64,000 nt of DNA from Pseudomonas serbica (lineage in GTDB: Bacteria > Pseudomonadota > Gammaproteobacteria > Pseudomonadales > Pseudomonadaceae), in assembly GCF_028823535.1 (NCBI RefSeq), contig NZ_JAQIYM010000006.1:248001-312000 (forward strand), given 5' to 3'. Of the stretch, positions 8,245 to 19,000 are shown piece after piece. The translations under genes and the position numbers were made by a program. Every line of letters begins with the position of its first letter. Positions within the stretch are counted from its first letter, which is position 1. The notes below the pieces were generated by a model. That model made no database searches, was not told the DNA's origin, and saw only the letters and a list, made by a program, of their open reading frames with translations.

Positions 8245-9162
8245 TTAATTTTTTCTTCTTCGAGCTTGGGTGAACACTTGCAAGTTCACCCGTACCTCAC
8301 CCATTGAATCTATACTCAAGCCTTGGTGAATGTCATCGGGGGTAAGGGGTAAAGGGCGTGTGGCTGGATTCAAATTGGCATTCCGACCTTGAACATGACT
8401 GGGAATATTCCGCCTAGCCGGGTTGGTCGGCTTGTTGGATCTATTTACAGGTGGGCCAGGAGGTGATGCGCTTGCCGAGGCTAGCGTCGAGCTTCTTCCA
8501 GCTGAGCTCTGTTGTTGAGACAATTCCCTGAAAGTCTTCATCTCCGCAGGCGCGGCGGTGGCAGACGGTGGAGTCCAGTTTCGTCGCCCAACAGGCAAAT
8601 GTCCGTTGATGTGTTCACCAGTAATTGGGTCCAGTGGAGCTCCAGCGTTGGGTAGAACCATCTGTTTGGGTATCGAAGGGAGGGGCTCCGTGCGCCTTGT
8701 TGCTGCAGGTGAGGTGGAAGGGATGAGCGGATCTAGGCTCGAGGTACTGGATGTTCTAGTTACGGTGTTGCGCGAGAAAAAATTTCTAATCCATTGTTTA
8801 AAACCTATATGCCCCGTCGGATCAGAAGCATTCACCGGATCCCCCACGCAATACATATACGCATTCAAGCCGCCTCCGCCAAACGGACTCCAACTGTCCG
8901 GGCTATGAAAGCGCATCAACACCGGGTTGTAAGCGCGATAGCCGTTGCCCAGCAAGTACCAGCCAATCTGTGCCTCGCGCATTTGGCCGTTGAACCCCAA
9001 GCCCGTCGCAACCTCCTGCCGTGCTGATTGCTGACCGTAGGCGCTATAAGCGATGGAGTTCGCCTTGCCCACCGCGCTTTCGACAAGGACTGAATTTTTA
9101 TTGTCGGTCGCCAGCAGCACGGTGCGTACCTGAGTGACATGTATGTTGGCAGGTGAGCGCAT
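8245..9162 (-). CDS. Orphan RHS repeat-associated core protein with variable C-terminal tail
   Basis: This 305-residue protein is built like the C-terminal end of an Rhs protein only. Residues about 12-117 carry the RHS core, including GWYLLGNGYRAYNPVLMRF, the SPFGGGGLNAY stretch and DPTG at 114-117. Residues 118-305 are a Ser/Pro/Thr-rich tail with no recognised domain, where Rhs proteins usually have a polymorphic toxin. The frame is open to 9318, but that part runs into a REP palindrome, so the internal ATG with AAGGA upstream is preferred. No full-length Rhs, VgrG or immunity gene is adjacent. It may be an expressed short RHS protein, which Pseudomonas commonly has, or a relic. Confidence 0.7.
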   Translation of the reverse strand: MRSPANIHVTQVRTVLLATDNKNSVLVESAVGKANSIAYSAYGQQSARQEVATGLGFNGQMREAQIGWYLLGNGYRAYNPVLMRFHSPDSWSPFGGGGLNAYMYCVGDPVNASDPTGHIGFKQWIRNFFSRNTVTRTSSTSSLDPLIPSTSPAATRRTEPLPSIPKQMVLPNAGAPLDPITGEHINGHLPVGRRNWTPPSATAAPAEMKTFRELSQQQSSAGRSSTLASASASPPGPPVNRSNKPTNPARRNIPSHVQGRNANLNPATRPLPLTPDDIHQGLSIDSMGEVRVNLQVFTQARRRKN

Positions 9163-9258
9163 GACAGGGGGCTTCCTTGTTGAGAGGATCAACTGTGATC
9201 GACCTCCCGAGTCTGACGTAGGGGCCCAGCGTTGTGAACTATCAGATCTGATAGTCAA

Positions 9259-9334
9259 CAGGCTCGCTCCCACAAGGGATTGTGCTGGGTCGTAATAGTA
9301 CGAACGCCACCAGACCAATGTGGGAGCGAGCCTG
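9259..9334. repeat. REP pair, GTGGGAGCGAGCCTGCTCGCGA variant
   Basis: The arms at 9259-9274 and 9319-9334 are perfect 16-base inverse complements. The right copy continues through GCTCGCGAAG (to 9343), while the left copy lacks this part, so the pair is asymmetric. It separates the RHS gene from the 3' end of the histidine kinase. Confidence 0.8.
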
Positions 9335-9366
9335 CTCGCGAAGAACGATAACGCGATCTTTCGACG

Positions 9367-10494
9367 TCAGACGGTCCTGGGCAACACCACCGTAAACAAA
9401 GTGCCATCGACCTCGTTGGAACTGACCTCAATCGTTCCGTGGTGCGCTTCCACCACTTCCTTGACGATGAACAATCCCAGGCCAAGACTGGTGGAGGGCT
9501 GGCCAAGCTCTTCGTCGGCGCTGCGCACCAATGGATCGAAGATGGTGCCGATCGCGTTCGCGGGAATCGGCGTTCCGTAGTTATGGACCGTTATGCGAAC
9601 CGTGTCGGGCTCGCCGTTGAGCGTGACCCTCACATCGCGTTTGTTCAAACCGTGCTGCAACGCATTGCCGATCAGGTTTTGCAGCAATTGACCCAATCTC
9701 CCGGCATCCCACACACCTCGAGTATCGCCCTCTACCCTGACCGTTGGATCGCATTCAGGGTTGCCGGCGCAGGCTTCGGCAATCGCTGCATGTGCGGCAT
9801 CGGCAAGGTCCATGGGCTTGGGTTCGATCGGCAGGCTCTTGCCCAGGCGACTGCGCACCAGCTCCAGTAAATCGCTGACCATCACCGCCATGTGCCGGGC
9901 ACTGCGCTTGATGTTGTTCGCGCAAGCCAGCGCATCGCCTTCCAGGGTTGTTTTACGCATCAGCAATTCAGTGGACATGCTCATCGCTTGCAACGGCGCG
10001 CGCAGGTCGTGGCCGAGTATCGCCAGGAAGATATCCCGCGAGTGATTCACCTGTTCGGCGTAGGCCGCGGTGGATTCTGCGAGTGCTTCATCAATGGCTT
10101 CGTTGAAGCGAATCATGTCCTGGAAATAGGTCAGGTCCGGTGATTCCAGGCTGTCGACCCACAAGCGAATCACACAGGCACGCAGGTGACGGAATTCGCT
10201 GGTCATCTGCACCAGATCGAAACCCACGGTATGCCGCAGCTCGCCATGGCTGGCGCCGGCTTCGTCCAGGCTCGGGGTTTTCTCGGGGCCTTCACCCTTG
10301 GCCTTGGCCAGCTGTTCGCTGGCGGTTTGCGCGGTGGCCATGTCGCGCGCGGCGGCCAGCAGAATCGCCTTGGCATGGTCGCGCAAGGCTGCACGGTCCA
10401 TGTTTTCGGCCGCCGGCATGATCGTTCTAGCGAACTGTTCCCATTCATCAACGATACGGTCCACGTGTTGCCTGATGAAGTCGGGGAGGCGCAT
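9367..10494 (-). CDS. Soluble sensor histidine kinase with RsbRD-like N-terminus
   Basis: This 375-residue protein has no membrane segments. Residues about 1-145 are helical and resemble the RsbRD N-terminal (globin-like) sensor region. The dimerisation/phosphoacceptor helix has His162 in FLAILGHDLRAPLQAMSM. The ATPase domain shows N-box LIGNALQHG and the G2 box SLGLGLFIVKEVVEAHHG. The start is the ATG at 10494, preceded by AGGA at good spacing; the open frame continues 44 codons upstream without features. No response regulator gene is adjacent, so it is an orphan cytoplasmic kinase with unknown signal. About 240 bases of AT-rich non-coding sequence separate it from the divergent giant toxin genes. 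Confidence 0.85.
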   Translation of the reverse strand: MRLPDFIRQHVDRIVDEWEQFARTIMPAAENMDRAALRDHAKAILLAAARDMATAQTASEQLAKAKGEGPEKTPSLDEAGASHGELRHTVGFDLVQMTSEFRHLRACVIRLWVDSLESPDLTYFQDMIRFNEAIDEALAESTAAYAEQVNHSRDIFLAILGHDLRAPLQAMSMSTELLMRKTTLEGDALACANNIKRSARHMAVMVSDLLELVRSRLGKSLPIEPKPMDLADAAHAAIAEACAGNPECDPTVRVEGDTRGVWDAGRLGQLLQNLIGNALQHGLNKRDVRVTLNGEPDTVRITVHNYGTPIPANAIGTIFDPLVRSADEELGQPSTSLGLGLFIVKEVVEAHHGTIEVSSNEVDGTLFTVVLPRTV

Positions 10495-10732
10495 GACCGG
10501 TTTCCTGCTTGGAATGTAGGGGGATCTTAGCCTCTTTAGCGCCGGGCAAAAACTACCGCTGGGGGGCGGATCATGCCTGGGGTCGTCCAGGTGGTATTTA
10601 TCTATATTTCCGGTTCTTAAAATCAATCTTGTCCTGTGTCTTTTCGGGGTTGTTTCAGCAGGATTTTAATCTTTTGTTTTAGTGGCTGTTGAATAAGCTG
10701 GAGTACTACTCATCGCATAGGGATTTGCGAAA

Positions 10733-13700
10733 ATGACTGTACTGCAAGAAGACTCCACGTCGGAAAATTCGCCGGAAGTCGTGCGTTTATACGATAACGT
10801 TCATTCGGATTATTTTACCGAGAAAGTTCCAGTCCTGATAAAGACTGCCCCGGTCTCAAGGCTGGCATCCATAACGCAACTCACCACCGGGTTACCCGAT
10901 TGGTACATCAAGGCGCCGGATATTGCTCGTCAATACTTGCAACAACTGATACAGGAGCGCTGTCGTTTACAGGATGCTGTCTCTGACGCGGTCGGTAATC
11001 TGCAAACCGACATCCGTGAGTTTGCCAAGCCGTTGCTGGTTGAAGCCATCAGCGACGAGTTGAACTTCGAACTGGATGTCAGCACGGCGTCATTACGCCT
11101 CTATGTCCCCGCCCCGCTTGGCTTTGGCATCGATACCCAAGCCAGCCGGCTCAGGCAATCGTCATTGCTGGACGCTGCCTTGCATAACTTCGAGTTGTCT
11201 GAAACCCTTGAAGGCGCCTTTCGCGAAGGCTCAGGTATCTTCATCAGAGACACTGAGGGGGAACTCCAGCGTCACGAATGCAGCATCGAAAAGTTCACAA
11301 CCTTGTGTCGCAAACTCGATATCGGGACGCAGTATCAACGACACATCAAGTCTCTGTTGAATCCTGCTGTCAATGCTGGCCGAGAGTTACTTGAGCAGCA
11401 GTTCATGGCCCATGAGAAGGCTGCCTTCAGTGAGTCCATGGCTATTGCGATACTGAAAAACGATATAGAGCCCTATACCTTCGGAAAGCTGAAAAGCGTG
11501 CGCGATGGCCAGAAAGGCATCCACTACCGCGGCCGGCCATTGCACTGTCACCGCCTCTCGTTGTTAGGCACGAGGCTGACGGGCATCGTGCTGTTCAGTG
11601 CGGTAGCCGAGCCCTCGAAAATAAAAAAAGCCATCGACGAACTGGTGCCCGAGCATTTGCAACGCCTGCTGGAGTGGTCTCGTCGCCTGGCGGTTTTGCC
11701 AGGGCAGGAATTTGACCAGTTCAAGACTCTCCAGGCCTTTTTTGCCAATGGCCCGACCGCGGTGGCGGAGGAAATGGTTCGCCAAAACGATATCCATGAA
11801 CAAAGTCGCCTGGACGGCACACTGATCGCCTACATCCCCGGCGACCCGGATCATCCGCTCAAGCAATACGCCTCTTTCACCGATTTCATGAAGGAACTGA
11901 CGGGCCAGCTGCGTTCTGCGCATTACCAGGAATTCTTCAGCCGGTTCGTGCCTCACAAGGAGAAGGGGCGCTTCTTCGCACGGGTCAAAGAGCGCTTTAC
12001 GACCTTCACCTGGATTCAGCGCGAACCTCTGGACATGGGCCCGTGGTGGCGCGAGACCGCGGTCGAGAATCCTGATGCGCAACCCATCACCAACTTGATC
12101 GAGGGTGATTTCTGGGCGCAATTCTGTCTCTGGCGCAGAGACAAGGCGATTGCCGATGCCCGGCAGATTGCCGTGCCGACTGGCGATGAAGACGCCACCG
12201 CTCGCTGGAAGCGCCTGACCAGCTACCTGGACATCGGCTGGAACGTGTTCAACTTCGGCGCCATGCTGGTTCCGGGATTAGGGGAGGCCGTGCTGGCGGT
12301 GATGGTGGGCCAAATGATGCTTGAGACCCTGGAGGGCATCGAAGACTGGAACAAGGGCGATAAGGAAGAGGCCTCATCTCATCTCACCGGGGTACTGATC
12401 AATTTCGCCCAGTTGGCACTCATGAGCGCCGGGCATGTATTACCAGGCGGCAAGCTTGTGGCAGTCAAGGCGTCACCTTTTATCGACCAACTGAAAAAGG
12501 TCGAGCTGCCCGATGGCAAGACGCGCCTGTGGAATCCAGACCTGAGTCCCTACGATCACAAAGTGTCTTTGCCCAAAGACTCGGAACCCAACGAACGGGG
12601 ACTGCATCGACATAACGACCGGGACATCCTGGCGCTGGACGGCAAGCATCTGGAGGTAAAGGAAGATCCACAGACAGGTCAACCGCGACTCAGGCATCCG
12701 AACCGGCCGACGGCCTATCAGCCAAGGGTGGAGCATAACGGCGCCGGTGCCTGGCACACCGAGCTCGACCGCCCGATCGAGTGGAACAAGACCGAACTGA
12801 TGCGGCGCCTCGGCCCTTCTGTCGATGCATTTTCCGATGAGACGCTGGAACAGATCCGTATCGCCAGCGGTGTCCAGGAAGATGTACTGCGCAAGCTGCA
12901 GGTGAAAACAGAGCCGCCACCGGCATTGTTGGCCGACACCCTCAAGCGCTTCAAGGCTGTTGCCGATGTGAACACATTGGTGGATCAGATACGGCTCAAT
13001 CAGGTTGCGCCACAATGGGCGGAGCACCTGCCACCCTTGTTGACAGAGTTGCCGCAATGGCCCGAGGACAAAGCGATCGAGCTTTTCCGCGGGCCGGAGT
13101 TGTGGGGTGATTCCATTGTGCACGGCAACCGGGGCGCTGAGCCTGCACACCGGGTGAAGGTGACCCTTGCTGAACTGACGGCCGGCAACTTATCTGATCG
13201 CGTGCTGGACGCGTTCAGCGAGGAGGAGATCAAGCAGATACTCGGTCGCAACATCGGCGAAGACAGGCAAGTAAGAATCGACGCCTTGCAGGAACGCCTG
13301 GCCATTTATGCAGAGGCGCAGAAGAAGCGCCTCTTCGAGTCGTTCTACAAGCACGCACAGGTCGACACCGAGCCTAACGCGGTCTGGCTTCAGGACGCGT
13401 TCCCGGAGCTGCCGAGCAGTGTCGCCAGGGAACTGCTGGCGGGCGCCTCGCCAGAGGAGCTGTCGGTGATGGCCGAGCGCAAGCGCGTTCCATTGCGTCT
13501 CAAGCAGCAGGCCCGGGCGGCGTTGCTGGAGGTACGGCTGAACCGTGCCTATGAGGGCATTTTTCTCGATGAGCTGCACACCCCGGACACTGAACGACTG
13601 CTCCTGCGAACGCTGGAGTCGCTGCCGGGCTGGTCTGAAGATGTGCGTATCGAAGTGCGCAACGGAACAATGACAGGCACGCTTGAGGGCAGTATCGGCT

Positions 13701-16009
13701 CGGCTGACGCGTCCATCCGCAAGGTGTTGATCAAGAACGAAGATGGCTTGTATGAAGCGCGCGACGAACACGACCATGAGCTTCATGTCCCCGATAATCT
13801 TTTCGCCGCTGTCCTGCATGCCTTGCCCGATGCAGAGCGCGACGCGCTGGGTTACCAGATCAATCAATGGGAAACCCTCGGGCAATCCGTTCATCGTTCG
13901 CCACTGAGTCACGACAGGTTCAGGACGACCCTGGCGGACAATCCTTTGCGCAAACCGAAGTACGATCCCGAAACCATGAAGCTGCGGGGGGGCATGCAAG
14001 GGTTCACCCAGCGCCTTCGTCGAGTCGACGAGCCACTGGCCACGCAAGAGCGGGTCCGCTCGCTTCGCCCCGGCTGGAGCGAGACCGACATTCAAACCTT
14101 TCTCGAGCATAGCGACAGCGGGAACACGCCCCAGGAGCGGGTGAGGGCCCTCGAAGCCGAGTTCAACCAACTCAACAGCAGCTTTCGACGCTGGCTGGAT
14201 TCGCCGCTCGACTCGTTCAGCCTGAGCGCGGATGGCATTTCACAATGGCAGTCGCGCAACAATGTCTACCGGGCTATCAGAAGCTGCTGGCAACGCAGCG
14301 GCCCCCGCGATCTCGATGCCCAGGGCAACCCGAGTGGATGGAGCCTTGATCTGAGCAACATGCCTATGGGGCGGCACCTGGAAACCATGCCCAGGCTGGA
14401 GGCAAATTTCGAGCATGTCACCCGGCTGAAGTTGCCCGATACCGGATTGACCGATGCCAACGCCGGGTTTCTCGATCATTTTCCAAGACTGCGCTCCTTG
14501 AACATGAACAACAATGGGCTGACCCGACTGCCCACCGCTGTAGGCCGCATGCAATCGCTGACCGAGCTGTACCTGGCCAACAACCGGGTTGTGTTGACTG
14601 CAGAGGCCGTGGAGAAGCTGCGCGATCTCATCCGTCTCGAATCCATTGACCTGCGCGGCAATCCTCTGGGCCAGGTTCCAGACATCGGTCGCATGCCTGT
14701 GCTGCACACGTTGATCCTGGGAGACACCGGCATCAACACCTGGCCCAGGGGCTTGTTTTCCTTGCCCCGGTTTAGGCACTTCTATCTGAGTCTGCAGCGC
14801 AATGTCATTGATTTTGTGCCTCAGGTGGTGCCCGGTTCCGTGGAAGCCGAGTTGCTGGCCAGAACGATCCTGAGCCGCGAGCCGCAATGGATATCGGAAG
14901 AAAACCTGAATCAGCTCAGAGACTACATCCACTCCGTGGGCCTGGACCCTGATCGACCTTATCCATCCCGTGGCGTGCGCGACAGTCTCGACTGGGAGGA
15001 AGGCATGACGCGAGCGCAGTGGGTTGACCGACAGCCAATATGGAATCAGGTGGAGGACGAGATCGGTTCAGTGCCGTTTTTCGATCACATCAGATTGCTC
15101 ACCAGATCCAGTCACTTCAAAAATGATCGGGCCTTCCGGGTGGATCTGACGGCCAAACTCTGGCGAATGCTGGAGGCCATGGAAAAGAACAGCGCACTGC
15201 GCAAGCAGATTTTCAGTATGGCGCGGGAACCGGTCAACTGCGTCGATGCCGGGGCGGCGCTGTTCAATGCCATGGGCCTTGAAGTACTGATTCACGAAGC
15301 CTACGAGTTGGCCAACCCGAGCCTGGTCGAAGCCGAACTGGTGTTGCTGGCCAGGGGAAAATCCCGTCTGGATGAGTTGAGCCGGATCGCCCATAGGGAA
15401 ATTGCCCGGCGACTGGAGAACGGCGAGAGTTTCATGCGGATCGATGGGCAGGGTGAGGCCACTGGCAGCATCGACGAAGTCGAGACTCATCTGGCGTATA
15501 TGACGGATCTCGCCAGCCGGCTGGATTTGCCGTGGCAGTCGCGGGACTTGCAATTCAGAGCGCTGTCGGGGGTCACCCAGGCGATGATCGATGACGCCTG
15601 CACCCGTGTGCTCGCGCTGGAGGAGGGCGATCTGCTGCGCGATTCGATCGTCGAACAGCCCTTCTGGGAGTCCTACATCCAGGGCTCCAATCGCACTGCG
15701 TTCAAGGCCATCAGGCGTCGGCTCGATGCGACGACAGAGTTTTACATGGCGCTGGAGAGACGGGCGACCGAGTCCCTTTCCGTGCAGGAAAAAGCGCAGT
15801 TGAAAGAAGAACTCAGGGTGCTCGCTGCGGAACTTGGCAAGCCGGAAAGCGAGATCGCCCCCGGACGCGTCATGACGACCGATGCGTATGAAATCGAGAT
15901 GAATCTGCTCAATGCCCAAAAACTGACGTTGCTCAAGACGCTGACCCAACAGGCGATGGATCGGGCAAAACTGCAACGGGTCGAAATCCCCTTTACCCTG
16001 AAACCTTGA
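10733..16009 (+). CDS. Giant LRR protein with toxin-like N-terminus and C-terminal NEL-type E3 ubiquitin ligase-like domain (copy 1)
   Basis: This 1758-residue protein has an N-terminal region (about 30-750) resembling the DUF6543/dermonecrotic-toxin family of Pseudomonas. It includes a hydrophobic pair of helices near 503-570 (NFGAMLVPGLGEAVLAVMVG). A long helical middle follows. One leucine-rich repeat block lies at about 1220-1370, with repeats such as LRSLNMNNNGLTRLP and LESIDLRGNPLGQVP. The C-terminal ~300 residues resemble the NEL E3 ligase domain of IpaH/SspH effectors; Cys1503 and Asp1505 (NCVDAG) match its catalytic CxD motif. Such enzymes ubiquitinate host proteins, so a eukaryotic target is inferred. 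There is no Sec signal, and no secretion genes are nearby. A paralogue follows 69 bases downstream. An AGGGA ribosome-binding site precedes the ATG. Confidence 0.8.
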   Translation: MTVLQEDSTSENSPEVVRLYDNVHSDYFTEKVPVLIKTAPVSRLASITQLTTGLPDWYIKAPDIARQYLQQLIQERCRLQDAVSDAVGNLQTDIREFAKPLLVEAISDELNFELDVSTASLRLYVPAPLGFGIDTQASRLRQSSLLDAALHNFELSETLEGAFREGSGIFIRDTEGELQRHECSIEKFTTLCRKLDIGTQYQRHIKSLLNPAVNAGRELLEQQFMAHEKAAFSESMAIAILKNDIEPYTFGKLKSVRDGQKGIHYRGRPLHCHRLSLLGTRLTGIVLFSAVAEPSKIKKAIDELVPEHLQRLLEWSRRLAVLPGQEFDQFKTLQAFFANGPTAVAEEMVRQNDIHEQSRLDGTLIAYIPGDPDHPLKQYASFTDFMKELTGQLRSAHYQEFFSRFVPHKEKGRFFARVKERFTTFTWIQREPLDMGPWWRETAVENPDAQPITNLIEGDFWAQFCLWRRDKAIADARQIAVPTGDEDATARWKRLTSYLDIGWNVFNFGAMLVPGLGEAVLAVMVGQMMLETLEGIEDWNKGDKEEASSHLTGVLINFAQLALMSAGHVLPGGKLVAVKASPFIDQLKKVELPDGKTRLWNPDLSPYDHKVSLPKDSEPNERGLHRHNDRDILALDGKHLEVKEDPQTGQPRLRHPNRPTAYQPRVEHNGAGAWHTELDRPIEWNKTELMRRLGPSVDAFSDETLEQIRIASGVQEDVLRKLQVKTEPPPALLADTLKRFKAVADVNTLVDQIRLNQVAPQWAEHLPPLLTELPQWPEDKAIELFRGPELWGDSIVHGNRGAEPAHRVKVTLAELTAGNLSDRVLDAFSEEEIKQILGRNIGEDRQVRIDALQERLAIYAEAQKKRLFESFYKHAQVDTEPNAVWLQDAFPELPSSVARELLAGASPEELSVMAERKRVPLRLKQQARAALLEVRLNRAYEGIFLDELHTPDTERLLLRTLESLPGWSEDVRIEVRNGTMTGTLEGSIGSADASIRKVLIKNEDGLYEARDEHDHELHVPDNLFAAVLHALPDAERDALGYQINQWETLGQSVHRSPLSHDRFRTTLADNPLRKPKYDPETMKLRGGMQGFTQRLRRVDEPLATQERVRSLRPGWSETDIQTFLEHSDSGNTPQERVRALEAEFNQLNSSFRRWLDSPLDSFSLSADGISQWQSRNNVYRAIRSCWQRSGPRDLDAQGNPSGWSLDLSNMPMGRHLETMPRLEANFEHVTRLKLPDTGLTDANAGFLDHFPRLRSLNMNNNGLTRLPTAVGRMQSLTELYLANNRVVLTAEAVEKLRDLIRLESIDLRGNPLGQVPDIGRMPVLHTLILGDTGINTWPRGLFSLPRFRHFYLSLQRNVIDFVPQVVPGSVEAELLARTILSREPQWISEENLNQLRDYIHSVGLDPDRPYPSRGVRDSLDWEEGMTRAQWVDRQPIWNQVEDEIGSVPFFDHIRLLTRSSHFKNDRAFRVDLTAKLWRMLEAMEKNSALRKQIFSMAREPVNCVDAGAALFNAMGLEVLIHEAYELANPSLVEAELVLLARGKSRLDELSRIAHREIARRLENGESFMRIDGQGEATGSIDEVETHLAYMTDLASRLDLPWQSRDLQFRALSGVTQAMIDDACTRVLALEEGDLLRDSIVEQPFWESYIQGSNRTAFKAIRRRLDATTEFYMALERRATESLSVQEKAQLKEELRVLAAELGKPESEIAPGRVMTTDAYEIEMNLLNAQKLTLLKTLTQQAMDRAKLQRVEIPFTLKP

Positions 16010-16078
16010 CAGTTTTTCCGGCATGAAGACTGACGATCTTCGTGTCGGCCCAATAACTCGTACATAAGGATATGTACC

Positions 16079-19000
16079 TTGCGAAATCAAAACGAAAGCC
16101 CTGAAAAAACGGCAGCGCCGTCACCGACTGCCGAACAACCAAGTGTTCACGCCGAGTTCATTGCCAAGGCCATCCCGGCCTGGCTTGTGAATGCCTCGCC
16201 CGCACGACGAGAAGCCGTGAAAAAGGCCCCGGTCGTTCTTCCCGATTGGTACCTGGCAGCCTCCCAGGCGCAGCGTCTGGCCTTGAACGCGCGGTTCGAG
16301 GCCAGTATCAAGTCCCAGAGCCTGCTTGATAAAACCATGTTGAATATGCAAGACATCAACGCCTTTGCCGAACCCTTGCTGGTCAGCGCGCTAAAGGACC
16401 GGTTCGCGGTGGAACTGGATGTCAACAAGACGTTTGTGCAACTGAAAAAGCCCCTGGAACTGGGCGTTTTCAAATACGAGGCCGGTACGTTCGAGGTGTT
16501 GACACTGCCGCTACTGCAAGCGGCGATGCACAACTTCGAAGAGGATGAGTGTGGGGCCGGGCACTTTCACTCCTCTTCTGGTTTTGTTTCTGAATTGACG
16601 CCGGGCGTACTCGGCAAAGTGACCACCTCCCTGACGGTGGCGCAGTTTTTGACGCTGTGTCGGGAGCTGGATATCGGAGCGAAATACCAGGCTTACCTGA
16701 AGGACTTTCTGCAATCGCCAAATCCGGTGGCAGTGGCATTTCTGCGGCAACTGTTTGTGACCAGCCAAAAAGACGCGATGAGGGCTGCTGCCGAGATGGC
16801 CTTGCTGAAAAAGGACATCGAACCCAAGGATTACACAATGATCCTGTCGGTCATCGGCGGGGAGATGAACCCCCAAGTGGACGGCAAGCCGGTGTGGTTT
16901 CGTGACCTGGGACTGATGAAGAAAAAGATGACCGGCTGTGTGCTTTTTCTGATTGGTGAAAAATACAAATACTCCGATGAAATGATTCTCTACGTGCCCC
17001 ACGATCCGGAGCATCCGTTGAAGCGCTACAAGGATCGTGAGATGGATGCGGAGCTCAAGCGCCAGTTCACGGCCAGGGATGCTGCACAGTCTCGGGACGA
17101 CGGCTCGACCGAGTATCAACGATTTTTCAGCCAGTTCGTGGCTTATGCTGATCGCCCCTATTACTTCAGTCAGTTCACCCAGAAGGCTAAAGACGCACTG
17201 GCGGATCCGCTGGCCGCGCTGCGATCTCCCTGGCTGAAAGGGTTTGATGCGATCAATCCATTTTCTGTGCTTTACGCGCCCAGCGAACTGCCTCCGGAAC
17301 AAGTGCCCAGACAGGAGCCGATTGAAGACCCCTACACACGTACCTCGAGTTTTGCCGAGCGAGGGTTGTGGGGCCCCAATGCTGATCTATGGGTGGACCT
17401 CTTTGATAAGAGCCGTGACAAGATCATGGCTGATGCCCGTCACTACGCTGTGCCTACCGCGCAAGTGGACGCCAATGTACGGGCACAGAAAATGGCGGTA
17501 TTGCTGGAGGTCGGCATGCTGCTGTTGAACGGTGTATCCATGTTCGTCCCGGTGCTGGGTGAAGTCATGATGGGTGTCATGGCTGCTCAGCTCATGAGCG
17601 AGACGTTTGAAGGGGTGATCGAGTGGAGCGAGGGTGATCATCGCGCCGCCCTGGCGCACCTGGCGGACGTCGCAGAGAACCTTGCACTGATTGCCGCGAT
17701 GCATGGCGCGAGCAAGGGCGTTGGCAAGCTCACAGCCGTCAAGCCCGAGCCTTTTGTCGAGGGTTTGCAGCCGGTGACATCGGCAACTGGCAAGCCACGT
17801 CTGTGGAAGCCTGACCTCGGGCCATACAGAGCCCCCCTCAAGCTGCCGGCGGGTTCAACGCCAAACGAGCTGGGCCTGCATCGTTACAAGGGGCAGGACA
17901 TCCTGCCGCTGGGCGATGATCATTTTGTCGTCAGGCGGGATCAGGGCGTCGGGCAATTTCGTATCCAGCATCCGAGCCGTACGGATGCCTATGCACCACG
18001 ACTGGAACATAACGGTGCTGGTGCCTGGACCCACGAAGCCGAAGAACCCTTGAGCTGGGACGGGCCGATCCTGATGCGGCGCCTGGGCTATCGCGCGCAA
18101 GCGTTCACCGATGCGCAGCTGGAACAGATACGGGTCACCAGTGGTGTGGAGCCCGATCAACTGCGCCAGCTGCATGTCGAGCAAGGGCGGCCAGCGGCAC
18201 AGCTGTCCGACACCCTCACACGTTTTCGAATCGACCGGGACATCGAAGTATTCAGGGAGCAGATCGCCAGCGAAAACCCCCAGGTATACGCCAAGGCCGA
18301 TTTGGCCATGCAGTTCAGGGTCATGCGCAGTCAGGAACTATTGCCCGCTTCACCTGCGATCAAAGTCCTGGACAGTCAGTCACAGCTCATCTGGGAGGAC
18401 CCGATAGCGCAGCGCGAAGGGGCGCGCAGGTTAACGTTCGTCGTGGGGGACCAGGAGGCAGCGAACGGCACCGTACTGACCTCGCTGCTGGACATGTTGA
18501 AGGCGCAGAGGGTCGACATCAAAAACGTTCCAGGGACATCGGATCTGACGCTGGATCAACGGGCCGTTGAGCTGCGCAAGGAAATCGCTCGCGCGGTACA
18601 GAATAAAAAACGCTCATTGTTCGAGTCTTTGTACCGCGCGCAGCAGGCGAGCGCGAGCAGCTCCGTGGCGCGGATCAAGGTCTTTTTCCCGCAGTTGCCC
18701 ACTGTCGTCGTGGAACAGATTGTGGAGGAGGCGACTGAGGACGATCTGCTGGCCTTGGGCAATTCAGGTCCCCTGCCTCGGCGTATTTATGAACAAGCCG
18801 AATGGGCCCGCCAGGATCTGCGTCTGGCCCATGCGTATGAGGGCCTCTACCTCGAGACTTCATCCGGTGTCGACAGCGAGCGCCTGGCGCTGCGCAGTCT
18901 TGAAACGCTGCCGGGCTGGCCGAAGGGCGTGCGCTTCGAACTGCGCGAGTATGGTCCGCAAGGGACGTTACTGGACGTGATCGGTGCACCGCAAATACCG

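Noticed and set aside
10495..10732. HrpL-type (type III effector) promoter before the giant LRR/NEL gene
   Set aside because: No GGAACC-N16-CCAC pattern was seen; the region is AT-rich but gives no evidence for type III control.
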